Under the pieces are notes generated by a model, which saw only the letters and a list, made by a program, of their open reading frames with translations, was not told where the DNA came from and ran no database searches. Positions 44,302 through 52,644 of a DNA stretch of 64,000 nucleotides are shown in pieces. Numbering within the stretch: position 1 is the stretch's first letter; the number at the start of each line of letters is the position of its first letter. Source of the stretch: Adlercreutzia equolifaciens (GTDB lineage: Bacteria; Actinomycetota; Coriobacteriia; Coriobacteriales; Eggerthellaceae); NCBI RefSeq assembly GCF_029076695.1, contig NZ_JARFIK010000001.1, positions 1,116,001 through 1,180,000 on the forward strand, in the 5' to 3' direction. The position numbers were made by a program, and so were the translations under genes.

Positions 44302-45693
44302 ATGCATTTGTCCGAGCGCGGGCATACCTATGCCCTGTTCGCCATCATCGTTATCACCTGCGCTTTAGGGTCGCTTACCCAGACAGTAATGAACTCTATG
44401 CTCACGGGCGTCTGCGAAGACTTTTCTATCGACGCCGCTGTGGGCCAGTGGGTGACCACCATCTATATGCTCGTCATGGGCATTACCGTGCCGGTTACGA
44501 CCTTTCTGGCCAAGCGGTATTCTTTGAAGCGGCTCGTCTATGTGGCTCTCGGCTTTTACCTGATCGGATCGTTTGCCGGTTTCTTTGCACCGAACTTCCC
44601 TGTGCTGGTTGTGGCCCGTGTTCTGCAGGCTATAGCCACGGGTATCACGTTGCCGCTGGTGCAGGCTGTAGCCATGACGCGGTTTCCCCGCGAGCGCATC
44701 GGCACCGCCATGGGCATTGGTGGTATTGCCATGGGCTTCGCGCCTAACATCGGTCCGCTCATCGGCGGTGCGTTGGCGGGTACGTGGGGGTGGCGCAGCT
44801 TTTACGTCATCTTGGTGGTGTTGCTGGCTGTGCTTACGGTGGCCAATGCGCTGCTGGTGAAAAGCCATGGCGATCGCGAGTCGACCGCGGTGTTCGACGT
44901 GCCTTCCTTCGTTCAGTCGACCTTGGGCTTCGGGGGCTTTTTGCTGGGAGCCTCCAATGCGGCCACCATGCCGTTGGATAATCCGCAGGTGTGGGTTCCG
45001 GCGCTGCTCGGTGTGGTGTTCATCGTGCTGTTTTTCCGTCGGCAAGCGCGTATTGCCAATCCGCTTATCTGTCTCGACATCTTCCGTTCTCGGCATTTTC
45101 GCGCTGGCTTTGTGGCGCAGAACTGTCTGTTCGCTTCGTTTATGGGTATCACGCTCATATTGCCGCTGTTCATTCAAGGTCCGGCAGGTATGACGGCGCT
45201 TGATGCGGGCATTGCCTTCATTCCCGCCACGGTGGTGGCGTTGTTCGTCAATCCGCTGGCTGGCGTGCTTGTTGATAAGGTGGGCGCGCGCAAAGTATGC
45301 ATCGCCAGCTCGACGTTCCTGGTGATAGGCGCTGCCTCGTTCATGTTTGTGGACGCCGCTACGCCGCTGTGGGCGCTGACGTTCTGGCAGGGTGTGCGCG
45401 CAGTGGGGGTCAGCGGGCTGGTGGGCCCGCTCAACTCTTGGGGGCTTTCGGGGCTCGATCGCACCATCATGATGGACGGCAGTGCTTGTTTTGCCACGGT
45501 GCGCCAGGTGTGCGCCTCGTTGGGCACGGCCTTCATGATGCTGATTATTTCGGTGGTGGGCGCTTTCGCCACAGCCGGGGTGGCTCTTGACGGCGGCGCT
45601 TCGCTAGTTGCTGCGCCCTATCAGCTGGCCTTCGCGCTTTCCACGCTGTTTGCTCTTGCTGTGCTGGTGACAGCGGTGTGGAAGATCCGCTAG
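44302..45693 (+). CDS. MFS drug transporter (DHA2/EmrB-like)
   Basis: The 463-residue membrane protein has 12-14 hydrophobic helices and the MFS motifs FLAKRYSLKRLVYV (motif A) and GIAMGFAPNIGPLIGGAL (antiporter motif C), typical of multidrug exporters. Its substrate is unknown. Start ATG 44302 follows AAGGAAGAGG. It lies 15 bp after pth in the same direction, probably read from the prs promoter. Confidence 0.88.
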   Translation: MHLSERGHTYALFAIIVITCALGSLTQTVMNSMLTGVCEDFSIDAAVGQWVTTIYMLVMGITVPVTTFLAKRYSLKRLVYVALGFYLIGSFAGFFAPNFPVLVVARVLQAIATGITLPLVQAVAMTRFPRERIGTAMGIGGIAMGFAPNIGPLIGGALAGTWGWRSFYVILVVLLAVLTVANALLVKSHGDRESTAVFDVPSFVQSTLGFGGFLLGASNAATMPLDNPQVWVPALLGVVFIVLFFRRQARIANPLICLDIFRSRHFRAGFVAQNCLFASFMGITLILPLFIQGPAGMTALDAGIAFIPATVVALFVNPLAGVLVDKVGARKVCIASSTFLVIGAASFMFVDAATPLWALTFWQGVRAVGVSGLVGPLNSWGLSGLDRTIMMDGSACFATVRQVCASLGTAFMMLIISVVGAFATAGVALDGGASLVAAPYQLAFALSTLFALAVLVTAVWKIR

Positions 45694-45798
45694 GGTATAA
45701 TCTTCGCCGCTGACATCGTCCCGGCCGAACGCTGTTCGGGTAGAGGCGGCACGGTCTGCCCCGGCCTCGCCTCGCAAGCAAACGAAAGGCAAAATGTA

Positions 45799-47613
45799 GT
45801 GGCATTTCTGTTAGGCTGTGAAAAGGTGCGCGTGGACTTTCCCACCAAAACCGTGTTCGAGGACTTGTCCTTGGGCGTGGACGAAGGCGCGCGCATTGGC
45901 ATTGTGGGCCGCAACGGCGACGGCAAGTCCACGCTGTTGCGCGTATTGGCCGGCGATGTGGAGGTGGATGACGGTCGCGTCATTCGCACGCGCGGCGTAT
46001 CCGTGGGCGTACTGGGCCAGGCCGACGACTTGCGCGACGAGGACACCGTTGAGCGCGCCGTAGTGGGCGATCGCCCTGAATACGAATGGGCCGGCGATGC
46101 CCGCGTTCGCGCCATTATCGCGGGACTGCTGGAAGACGTGGCGTGGGATGCCCTGGTGGGCACCTTGTCTGGCGGCCAGCGTCGTCGCGTCGACTTGGCC
46201 CGCTTGCTCATTGGCGACTGGGACGTGCTCATGTTGGACGAGCCTACGAACCACTTGGACGTCCGCGCCATCACCTGGTTGGCCGAGCACTTGAAGACGC
46301 GCTGGCGCCGCGGCCAGGGAGCGCTTCTGGTGGTCACCCACGATCGCTGGTTCCTCGACGAGGTGTGCGAGGCTATGTGGGAGGTGCACGGCCAGCGGGT
46401 ATGGCCTTTCGAGGGCGGGTTTTCCGCCTATATTATGCAGCGCGTCGAGCGCGATCGCCTGGAGGCCCTGGCCGAGCAGAAGCGCCAGAACGCCCTGCGC
46501 CGCGAGCTGGCGTGGCTCTCGCGCGGCGCGCGGGCCCGCGCCACGAAGCCGAAGTTCCACGTGGCCGCGGCCCAGGCGCTTATTGCCGACGTGCCGCCCC
46601 TGCGCAACGAGCTGGAGCTCAAGCGCATGGCCATGGCCCGTTTGGGCAAGCAGGTGGTGGACTTGCAGGGCGCCACGTTGCGCTTCGGCGACCGCGTTAT
46701 TCTGGACGATGTGGACTGGATCATCGGCCCGGGCGATCGCTACGGCATTGTGGGCGAAAACGGCATCGGCAAGACCACGCTGCTGCGCATCATCCAAGGG
46801 CTGCAGCCGCTTGATCGCGGCCGGGTGAAGATCGGCCAGACCGTGCGCTTCGCCGTGCTGTCCCAGCATTTGGACGAGCTCACCAAGTTGGGCGACGACC
46901 GCGTGCGCCAGGTAATCTCGCGCTACTCGCGCCGCACCATGCTCGACGGCAAGGAAATGACCCCGGGCCAGCTGCTGGAACGCCTGGGCTTCACAAAGGA
47001 CGACCAGAACGAGCCCGTGTGCGATCTGTCCGGTGGCCAAAAGCGCCGGCTGGCCCTCATGCTCATTCTGCTGGACGAGCCCAACGTGCTCATCCTGGAC
47101 GAGCCCGGCAACGACCTGGACACCGACATGCTGGCCGCCGTGGAAAGCCTGCTGGATGGCTGGCCCGGCACGCTGCTTCTGGTCACCCACGACCGCTACC
47201 TCATGGAGCGCGTAACCGACCACCAGTTCGCCCTTATCGATGGCAAGGTGCGCCACCTGCCCGGCGGCGTAGACGAGTACCTGGAACTCAAAGCCGAACG
47301 AGACAGCCAACCGTCTGATTTGTCTCATTCCGCTCCTCGAAGAGACAGCCAACCGTCTGACTTGTCTCACTCCGCCACTCCGGCTCTCTCCGGCGGCGAG
47401 CAGCGTGCTCTGCGCAAGCTCATGGCCTCCAACGAGAAGAAGATCGAAACCCTGAAGGGCAAGATCGAGAAGAAACAGCTGGAAATGGCCGAGGCCGACC
47501 AGTCCGATTATCTGACGCTGACGGCCATGCAAGAGGAAGTGGCCGACTTCGAGAGCCAGATCGAGGCCCTGGAGCTCGAGTGGTTCGAAGCCGCCGAAAA
47601 GCTGGGGGAGTAG
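45799..47613 (+). CDS. ABC-F family ATPase (Uup-like) with an internal peptide repeat
   Basis: A 604-residue cytosolic protein with two ABC domains and no membrane part. Domain 1: GRNGDGKST, LSGGQRRRVDLA, LMLDEPTNHLD. Domain 2: GENGIGKTT, LSGGQKRRLAL, LILDEPGNDLD (Gly replaces Thr of the usual EPTN). A Uup-type coiled coil ends the protein. ABC-F proteins act on ribosomes or branched DNA. Residues about 501-527 hold a tandem repeat RDSQPSDLSHSA x2 in the linker before the coiled coil. The start is GTG 45799, with GAAAGG upstream; TATAAT at 45696-45701 is a likely -10. Confidence 0.92.
   Translation: MAFLLGCEKVRVDFPTKTVFEDLSLGVDEGARIGIVGRNGDGKSTLLRVLAGDVEVDDGRVIRTRGVSVGVLGQADDLRDEDTVERAVVGDRPEYEWAGDARVRAIIAGLLEDVAWDALVGTLSGGQRRRVDLARLLIGDWDVLMLDEPTNHLDVRAITWLAEHLKTRWRRGQGALLVVTHDRWFLDEVCEAMWEVHGQRVWPFEGGFSAYIMQRVERDRLEALAEQKRQNALRRELAWLSRGARARATKPKFHVAAAQALIADVPPLRNELELKRMAMARLGKQVVDLQGATLRFGDRVILDDVDWIIGPGDRYGIVGENGIGKTTLLRIIQGLQPLDRGRVKIGQTVRFAVLSQHLDELTKLGDDRVRQVISRYSRRTMLDGKEMTPGQLLERLGFTKDDQNEPVCDLSGGQKRRLALMLILLDEPNVLILDEPGNDLDTDMLAAVESLLDGWPGTLLLVTHDRYLMERVTDHQFALIDGKVRHLPGGVDEYLELKAERDSQPSDLSHSAPRRDSQPSDLSHSATPALSGGEQRALRKLMASNEKKIETLKGKIEKKQLEMAEADQSDYLTLTAMQEEVADFESQIEALELEWFEAAEKLGE
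47300..47375 (+). repeat. Tandem 42-bp repeat with internal inverted repeat inside the ABC-F gene
   Basis: Two 34-bp cores (47300-47333 and 47342-47375) begin GAGACAGCCAACCGTCTG and differ at two bases, both synonymous third positions. Each core holds GAGACA ... TGTCTC as inverted arms. The insertion keeps the frame and adds a Ser/Asp-rich peptide twice. Confidence 0.8.
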
Positions 47614-47620
47614 GGAAGTC

Positions 47621-48238
47621 GTGGCCGCCTACCGCACCATAGCCGCCCCCGCCCAGGCGGAGATCGTCGAAAAGAAAAGCCGCTTCATCGGCCAGATTGC
47701 CCCCGTGGCCACCGAAGAAGAGGCCCTGGCCTTCATCAACGGCGTGAAGGCCGAGCACCGCATGGCGCGCCACAACGTGTACGCCTACGTGCTGCGCGGC
47801 GGTCGCATCCGCTACACCGACGATGGCGAGCCGGCCAAAACCGCCGGCATGCCCACGCTCGAGGCTATCCAGCACGCGGGCCTGGAGGACGTAGCCGTGG
47901 TAATCACGCGCTACTTCGGCGGCATCCTGCTGGGAACGGGCGGTCTGGTGCGCGCCTATACCGATGCCACGAAAGCGGCCATTGACGCCGCCGATGTGGT
48001 CACGGTGTCCGTCTGCGTCGACATCATCCTGGAAGTGCCCTACGGCCTCTACGAGCAGGTGTGCCGCATCGCCGAGGCCTGCCAGGCGAAGCTCCAAGAA
48101 AGCGACTTCGCCGAGAACGTCCTGCTCACCTTCCGCCTGCTCGACGGCACCCAGGCTCCCTTCCTGGAAAAGCTCACCGAGCTCACCCGTGGCCAAACCG
48201 AGATCATAGTCACCGACCCCTATGATGCAGCGTTTTAA
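47621..48238 (+). CDS. YigZ/IMPACT family protein
   Basis: This 205-residue protein has an IMPACT N-terminal domain (KKSRFIGQIAPVATEEEA, HNVYAYVLRG, DDGEPAKTAGMPTLEAI, RYFGGILLGTGGLVRAY) and a C-terminal ferredoxin-like domain. The family is widespread; molecular function is poorly defined (links to translation control in eukaryotic relatives). Start GTG 47621 follows GGGAAG. It begins 8 bp after the ABC-F gene and overlaps the MATE gene by 17 bp, so the three are co-transcribed. Confidence 0.92.
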   Translation: MAAYRTIAAPAQAEIVEKKSRFIGQIAPVATEEEALAFINGVKAEHRMARHNVYAYVLRGGRIRYTDDGEPAKTAGMPTLEAIQHAGLEDVAVVITRYFGGILLGTGGLVRAYTDATKAAIDAADVVTVSVCVDIILEVPYGLYEQVCRIAEACQAKLQESDFAENVLLTFRLLDGTQAPFLEKLTELTRGQTEIIVTDPYDAAF

Positions 48239-49577
48239 GAAGGCGTCTCGCGGATCTGCGGCCACGACGGCTGCGCTGTTGGCCCTAGCGGTGCCGACCT
48301 TCGGGCAGCTGGTGGCGGAGCCGACCTTCGTGCTTATCGACACGGCCATTGTGGGGCACCTGGGGGAGAGCGCGCTGGCGGGGTTGGCTCTGGGCTCCAC
48401 GGTTATTCTGACAGCGGTGGGACTCTGCATCTTTCTGGCCTACGCCACCACTTCGCAGGTGGCGCGCCATTTTGGTGCGGGGCGCATGCGCGAGGGCCTG
48501 CAGGCGGGCATCGACGGGCTATGGTTGGCCCTGGCCATTGGTGCGGTGCTGGCAGCAGGGCTGTTCGTCTTAGCCGAACCACTGTGCTGGCTGCTGGGAG
48601 GGCGCGGCGAAGACCTCGCTCAAGCGGTGGCCTACACGCGCCCTGTGGTGCTGGGCGCGCCCGGCATGCTGTTGGTGTACGCCGCCAACGGGCTCTACCG
48701 CGGTCTTCAGAAAGTCACCGTTACCCTGGTGGTGGCTGTAGCGGGCGCCGTGCTGAACACCGTGCTAGACATACTGTTCGTCATTGTCTTAGGTTGGGGC
48801 GTTACTGGCTCGGGCATTGCCACCTTTGCGGCCCAATGGTTCATGGGGATCGTATTGGCTGCGGGCGCCCTGCGTGCAGCGCGGGCGGCCGGCGTAAGCT
48901 GGCGTCCCCGACCGGCGGGCATGACGGCGGCAGGGCGCGATGGGCTGCCGCTCTTCGTGCGCACCTTGGCTCTGCGCGCGGGATTGGTGGGCACTGTCAT
49001 GGCTGCCGCGGCCCTGGGCACTTCAGTGCTGGCGGGCTACCAGGTGGTGAACGCCTCCTGGAATTTCATGCTGAACGTGTTGGATTCCGTGGCCATTGCA
49101 GGGCAAACGCTGGTGGGGGCCGAGCTGGGAGCGGCCCGCTGGCAGGGGGCTCGCCAGCTGACAAAGATCGCCTTGCGTACGGGCGCGCTTGTGGGCGTCT
49201 TAGCGGGAGTGGTGTTCGCGGCGCTGGGCCTGGTGGCCCCGTCGCTTTTCAGCCCCAATGCGGCGGTGCAACAGATGGCCGCTATCGGCATGGTGGTTAC
49301 CGGCGTGGCGCTGCCGCTGCAAAGCTGGATGTGGGCCGCCGACGGCATCCTCATTGGTGCCGGCGACTTCCGCTACCTGGCGCGTACTTGCGCGGCGGTC
49401 AGCGCCGTCTATCTAGCCGTGCTGGTGGCACTCGTGTTCGCCGTAGCCCCACTCCTGCCCGACGCCGCCCTACGCTGCGCGTTGCTGTGGTTTGCCTTCG
49501 ACTTCGTCCTCATGGGCGGCCGTGCTCTCACCAATGGCCTGCGCATCCGCACCGACATCTGGATGGGCGCACGGTAG
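48222..49577 (+). CDS. MATE-family efflux transporter (DinF-like)
   Basis: The 451-residue membrane protein has 12 helices in two repeats of six, as in MATE cation/drug antiporters. The N-terminus ALAVPTFGQLVAEPTFVLIDTAIVGHLG and the NASWNFMLNVLDSVAIAGQTLVG region resemble DinF. ATG 48222 or the next codon ATG 48225 could start it; it overlaps yigZ by 17 bp. Substrate unknown. Confidence 0.9.
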   Translation: MMQRFKKASRGSAATTAALLALAVPTFGQLVAEPTFVLIDTAIVGHLGESALAGLALGSTVILTAVGLCIFLAYATTSQVARHFGAGRMREGLQAGIDGLWLALAIGAVLAAGLFVLAEPLCWLLGGRGEDLAQAVAYTRPVVLGAPGMLLVYAANGLYRGLQKVTVTLVVAVAGAVLNTVLDILFVIVLGWGVTGSGIATFAAQWFMGIVLAAGALRAARAAGVSWRPRPAGMTAAGRDGLPLFVRTLALRAGLVGTVMAAAALGTSVLAGYQVVNASWNFMLNVLDSVAIAGQTLVGAELGAARWQGARQLTKIALRTGALVGVLAGVVFAALGLVAPSLFSPNAAVQQMAAIGMVVTGVALPLQSWMWAADGILIGAGDFRYLARTCAAVSAVYLAVLVALVFAVAPLLPDAALRCALLWFAFDFVLMGGRALTNGLRIRTDIWMGAR

Positions 49578-49610
49578 GGATTCGGCACGTCCGTGTCACT
49601 GCAGTGATCC

Positions 49611-49640
49611 TTGAATTGTACGTAAAAATGACGTACAATT
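49611..49640 (+). promoter_or_regulatory. Promoter and operator of the TacA/TacT-type pair
   Basis: TTGAAT (49611-49616), 17 bp, TACAAT (49634-49639). A perfect 10-bp inverted repeat AATTGTACGT / ACGTACAATT (49614-49623, 49631-49640) spans both boxes, so antitoxin binding would shut the promoter. Confidence 0.82.
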
Positions 49641-49679
49641 CCTTGGCATAACAGGGAAGGTAGAAAAAAAGGAACTCTC

Positions 49680-49946
49680 ATGGCAACCGTAACCAAAGAC
49701 AGTCGTTTCGATATGCGCATGACGGCGGCCCAGCGCGATCAGATCGAGCGGGCGGCGGCACTGCGCGGGAAAACGCTTACCCAGTGGGCGCTGGATCGTC
49801 TTCTTGAAGCGGCGCGCTATGACATCGAGCAAGAAACTACCACACACCTTGCTTCCGCCGAGTTCGACCAATTCGCTGCTGCGCTTGAAGAGCCTATGCC
49901 CTTGTCCGCGCGGAAACTCATCGCGGCGAAGGCGGTCTGGGAATAA
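49680..49946 (+). CDS. TacA-like antitoxin (DUF1778, ribbon-helix-helix)
   Basis: An 88-residue protein with a short ribbon-helix-helix DNA-binding part (DSRFDMRMTAAQRDQIERAAALRGKTLTQWALDRLL) and a C-terminal toxin-binding tail. DUF1778 antitoxins pair with GNAT toxins that acetylate aminoacyl-tRNA. The stop overlaps the toxin start by one base (TAATG). ATG 49680 has GGAAGG and AAAGGAAC upstream. Confidence 0.9.
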   Translation: MATVTKDSRFDMRMTAAQRDQIERAAALRGKTLTQWALDRLLEAARYDIEQETTTHLASAEFDQFAAALEEPMPLSARKLIAAKAVWE

Positions 49947-50425
49947 TGGCGGGCTTCGAAAAGCCCCGAAAGCTCACCGATGACGATTGCCTCCAGGACT
50001 TTCACTGCGGGGTATCGGTTGTTGATGACTGGGTTAAGCGTCGAGCGAAAACAGCGGAGAAGAACGGCACAGCGGTGGTGTATGTGGTGTGCTGTGATGG
50101 GCAGGTGGCGGGGCTGTACTCGCTGAGTGCCCATGCTGTTGTGCGCGACGAAGTGGCCGGTGGCTGGCTGCGTCGCAATGCCCCCGAGTCCATCCCCGCT
50201 GTGCTGCTGGGCATGCTCGGTGTTGACCAGCGCTTTCAGGGGCAGAACCTTGGTTCATCTTTGTTGGGGGACGCAATGGCGCGGGCGTTGTCCGTCGCCC
50301 AGCAGATAGGAGCCAAGGCTCTGCTGGTCGGTCCCGTCGATGACACGGCGCGAAGTTTCTACGAGAAGTACGGCTTCCGCGAGGTTCCTGGGCAGCGGCG
50401 TATGTTTATCTCCCTGCGTGCTTGA
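49946..50425 (+). CDS. TacT-like GNAT toxin (aminoacyl-tRNA N-acetyltransferase)
   Basis: The 159-residue GNAT protein has the acetyl-CoA loop in LGVDQRFQGQNLGSSLLGDA (Q/R-x-x-G-x-G/A type) and the C-terminal FYEKYGFREVPGQRRMFI. It follows a DUF1778 antitoxin with a 1-bp overlap, the arrangement of TacAT/AtaRT systems that acetylate charged tRNA and stop translation. Which tRNA is hit cannot be told from sequence. Confidence 0.9.
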   Translation: MAGFEKPRKLTDDDCLQDFHCGVSVVDDWVKRRAKTAEKNGTAVVYVVCCDGQVAGLYSLSAHAVVRDEVAGGWLRRNAPESIPAVLLGMLGVDQRFQGQNLGSSLLGDAMARALSVAQQIGAKALLVGPVDDTARSFYEKYGFREVPGQRRMFISLRA

Positions 50426-50464
50426 GGCGCTCGCGGCGTTATCGTGGGCTCGCGGCCCGTGCCC

Positions 50465-50492
50465 TTGTATCGCGGAGTGCCCGTGCTAGAAT
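50465..50492 (+). promoter_or_regulatory. Promoter of the queuosine-precursor operon
   Basis: TTGTAT (50465-50470), 16 bp, TAGAAT (50487-50492). Transcription would start near 50499, leaving a leader of about 107 nt before queD. Confidence 0.6.
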
Positions 50493-50498
50493 AACCTG

Positions 50499-50605
50499 GT
50501 CTAACGAAGGGCACCTGCGAGGTGCTCCTTGGCGAGAACACGCTTCTCGCCCTGTACTGGAGCCCCGCCGCTATCCGGCGGGTTCTTTTTTGCTGGAGGA
50601 CGAAC
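50499..50605 (+). promoter_or_regulatory. Structured queD leader, candidate riboswitch/attenuator
   Basis: In order: hairpin GCACCT-gcg-AGGTGC (50511-50525); an outer helix GCTCC (50524-50528) / GGAGC (50559-50563) enclosing hairpin GGCGAGAA / TTCTCGCC (50531-50538, 50544-50551); then a terminator hairpin with T-run (50564-50591), 15 nt before the queD ATG. The first hairpin and the outer helix share two bases, so they compete. The layout (promoter, folded domain, terminator, gene) is that of a ligand-controlled attenuator. It does not match the preQ1 riboswitch classes I know. Confidence 0.6.
50564..50591 (+). terminator. Terminator hairpin in the queD leader
   Basis: CCCGCCG (50564-50570) pairs with CGGCGGG (50576-50582), followed by TTCTTTTTT. 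It sits upstream of queD rather than after a gene, implying attenuation. Confidence 0.8.
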
Positions 50606-51031
50606 ATGTACGGACTGAGAACTGAGAGCAGCTTCGACGCCTCTCATTTTTTGACGGATTACCACGGGAAATGCGAGAACCTGCACGGGCATCGCTGGCG
50701 TGTGGTGGCCTATTTGGAAGTGGCGCAGCTGCAAACCGAGGGCACCTGCAAGGATATGGTGGTAGACTTCGGCGACTTCAAGGCCGCTCTACGCGCGCTG
50801 ACCGAAGAGCTCGACCACCACTTCATCATCGAAGAGGGCTCCCTGGCTCCCGATACGCTGGCCTGTTTGAAGCGCGAGGGCTTCGCGCTGTACACCATGC
50901 CCTTCCGCACCACCGCCGAGAACCTGGCGAAGTGGTTCTTCGATGCTCTGGCCGCCAAGGGGCTGCCCGTGGCGCAGGTGGATGTTTACGAGACGCCGAA
51001 CAACTGCGCGTTCTACCGTAAGGATGCCTAA
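50606..51031 (+). CDS. queD: 6-carboxy-5,6,7,8-tetrahydropterin synthase
   Basis: A 141-residue zinc enzyme of the PTPS fold making the first dedicated queuosine intermediate from dihydroneopterin triphosphate. Zinc histidines lie in FDASHFL and ENLHGHRW; the Cys in HGKCENLHGH is the catalytic one, and ELDHHFI is typical. ATG 50606 follows GGAGGA. It leads the operon queD-queE-queC-(queF). Confidence 0.94.
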   Translation: MYGLRTESSFDASHFLTDYHGKCENLHGHRWRVVAYLEVAQLQTEGTCKDMVVDFGDFKAALRALTEELDHHFIIEEGSLAPDTLACLKREGFALYTMPFRTTAENLAKWFFDALAAKGLPVAQVDVYETPNNCAFYRKDA

Positions 51032-51034
51032 GCC

Positions 51035-51820
51035 ATGGTGCCCGAGGAAGAGAACGACGGCCTGCTGGACGCTGAGCGCCACGCCGCCCGTCACACCATT
51101 CGCCCGCGGGCGCAGCTGTTTCCCGTGGTGGAGAAGTTCGTCTCGCTGAACGGGGAAGGGCTGGCCGCAGGACGGCCGGCGGCCTTCATACGCTTTGCCG
51201 GCTGCAATATGTGGTGCACCTACTGTGACACGCGCTGGGCGAATCACCCCTATGTGGAGGTGGAAGGCTGGAGTGTGCCCGACCTGGTGGCGTGGGTGGC
51301 GGAAACCGGCGTGTCCTGCGTCACGCTGACCGGCGGCGAGCCGCTTCTGCAGCCCTATCTGCCCGATTTGGTGCAGGCGCTGCTCAGTGTGGAAGAGCCG
51401 CGGCCCCTGCGCGTGGAGATCGAGACGAACGGCTCGCGCGACCTGGCGCCTTTGGCCGATCTGCGCCGTGCCGCCGCCGAGGCCGGACTGCCCGGCAGCC
51501 TGCACTTCACGGTGGACTGGAAAACTCCCACGGCCGGTGAGGCCGTCTCGGCAGCCATGATGCGCGAGAACTACGGGCTGCTGGATAAGCGCGATGCGGT
51601 GAAGTTCGTGGTAGGGAGCGAGGAGGATCTGGCCTTCGCCGCCGCCCGGGCCGATGAAGAGCAGCTGTGGGACCGCTGCACGGTGCTGCTCAGCCCCGTG
51701 TGGGGCGCCATCGAACCCGCGGCCATCGCTGCCTACCTCATCGAGCATCGCCTGGACCGCGCCCGCCTGCAGCTGCAGCTGCACAAGATTATCTGGCCGA
51801 ACGAAACGAAGGGCGTCTAG
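51035..51820 (+). CDS. queE: 7-carboxy-7-deazaguanine synthase (radical SAM)
   Basis: The 261-residue enzyme uses SAM and a 4Fe-4S cluster to ring-contract the QueD product. The cluster motif is C-x3-C-x2-C in FAGCNMWCTYCDTRW, and TLTGGEPLLQ is the GGE SAM-binding motif. ATG 51035 lies 3 bp after the queD stop; AAGGA within the queD end serves as ribosome site. Confidence 0.94.
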   Translation: MVPEEENDGLLDAERHAARHTIRPRAQLFPVVEKFVSLNGEGLAAGRPAAFIRFAGCNMWCTYCDTRWANHPYVEVEGWSVPDLVAWVAETGVSCVTLTGGEPLLQPYLPDLVQALLSVEEPRPLRVEIETNGSRDLAPLADLRRAAAEAGLPGSLHFTVDWKTPTAGEAVSAAMMRENYGLLDKRDAVKFVVGSEEDLAFAAARADEEQLWDRCTVLLSPVWGAIEPAAIAAYLIEHRLDRARLQLQLHKIIWPNETKGV

Positions 51821-51874
51821 CCGCAGGAGGAGCCCCTGCTGGCCGCCGCCGTTACGCGCCCAAAGAAGGAACCT

Positions 51875-52609
51875 ATGAACAAGCAGAAAAAAACCCTCGT
51901 GCTGTGCTCTGGCGGTGTGGACTCCACCACGCTTCTGGCCATGGCCGTCAACGAATACGGCGCCCAGAACGTCTACGCCTTGTCGATCAGCTATGGTCAA
52001 AAGCACCTGCGCGAGATTGAGGCTGCCAAAGCTGTGGCGGCCTATTATGGCGTCGAGCAGCGCTTCCTTGATTTGGGCGCTATCTTTGCCGACAGCCAAT
52101 GCTCGCTTTTATCCCAGTCGAGTCAGGCAGTGCCCCACGGCACTTACGCCGAGCAGCAGGCCCAGGTCGGCGAAGGGACCTCCGCGGCTTCCTCGGATCC
52201 CGAAGCTGCCAGCGAGGCGCCCGTCAGCACCTACGTGCCGTTCCGCAACGGCCTGTTCCTGTCGGCGGCGGCCTCCATGGCGCTGTCGCTGGAGTGCAGC
52301 GTCGTATACTACGGAGCCCACCACGACGACGTGGCCGGCAATGCCTACCCCGACTGCTCCCTTGAGTTTGTCGAGGCCATGAACCACGCCATCGTCGAAG
52401 GCACGGGTGGAGAGCTGCACCTTGAGGCTCCGTTCGTGAAAGCCAGCAAGGCCGACATTGTCCGCGTGGGCCTAGAGTTGGATGTACCTTACGAGCTGAC
52501 GTGGTCGTGCTACGAAGGTGGCGAAGTGCCCTGCGGCAAATGCGCCACCTGCCTCGACCGAGCCGCCGCTTTCGCCGCCAACAACGCCAACGACCCGGCA
52601 TTGGCGTAA
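51875..52609 (+). CDS. queC: 7-cyano-7-deazaguanine (preQ0) synthase
   Basis: The 244-residue ATP enzyme turns carboxydeazaguanine into preQ0. The PP-loop is LCSGGVDSTT; the zinc cysteines are in SCYEGGEVPCGKCATC. A Ser/Ala-rich insertion (about residues 82-112) makes it longer than the usual 220-230. ATG 51875 follows AGAAGGA, 54 bp after queE. Confidence 0.95.
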   Translation: MNKQKKTLVLCSGGVDSTTLLAMAVNEYGAQNVYALSISYGQKHLREIEAAKAVAAYYGVEQRFLDLGAIFADSQCSLLSQSSQAVPHGTYAEQQAQVGEGTSAASSDPEAASEAPVSTYVPFRNGLFLSAAASMALSLECSVVYYGAHHDDVAGNAYPDCSLEFVEAMNHAIVEGTGGELHLEAPFVKASKADIVRVGLELDVPYELTWSCYEGGEVPCGKCATCLDRAAAFAANNANDPALA

Positions 52610-52644
52610 GCGCCACATTAGGAAGTTCTCAACTGAGCCAATGT

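Noticed and set aside
50499-50605. Labelling the queD leader as a known preQ1 riboswitch
   Set aside because: The sequence does not match the preQ1-I or preQ1-II consensus I know; reported only as an unclassified attenuator-like leader.
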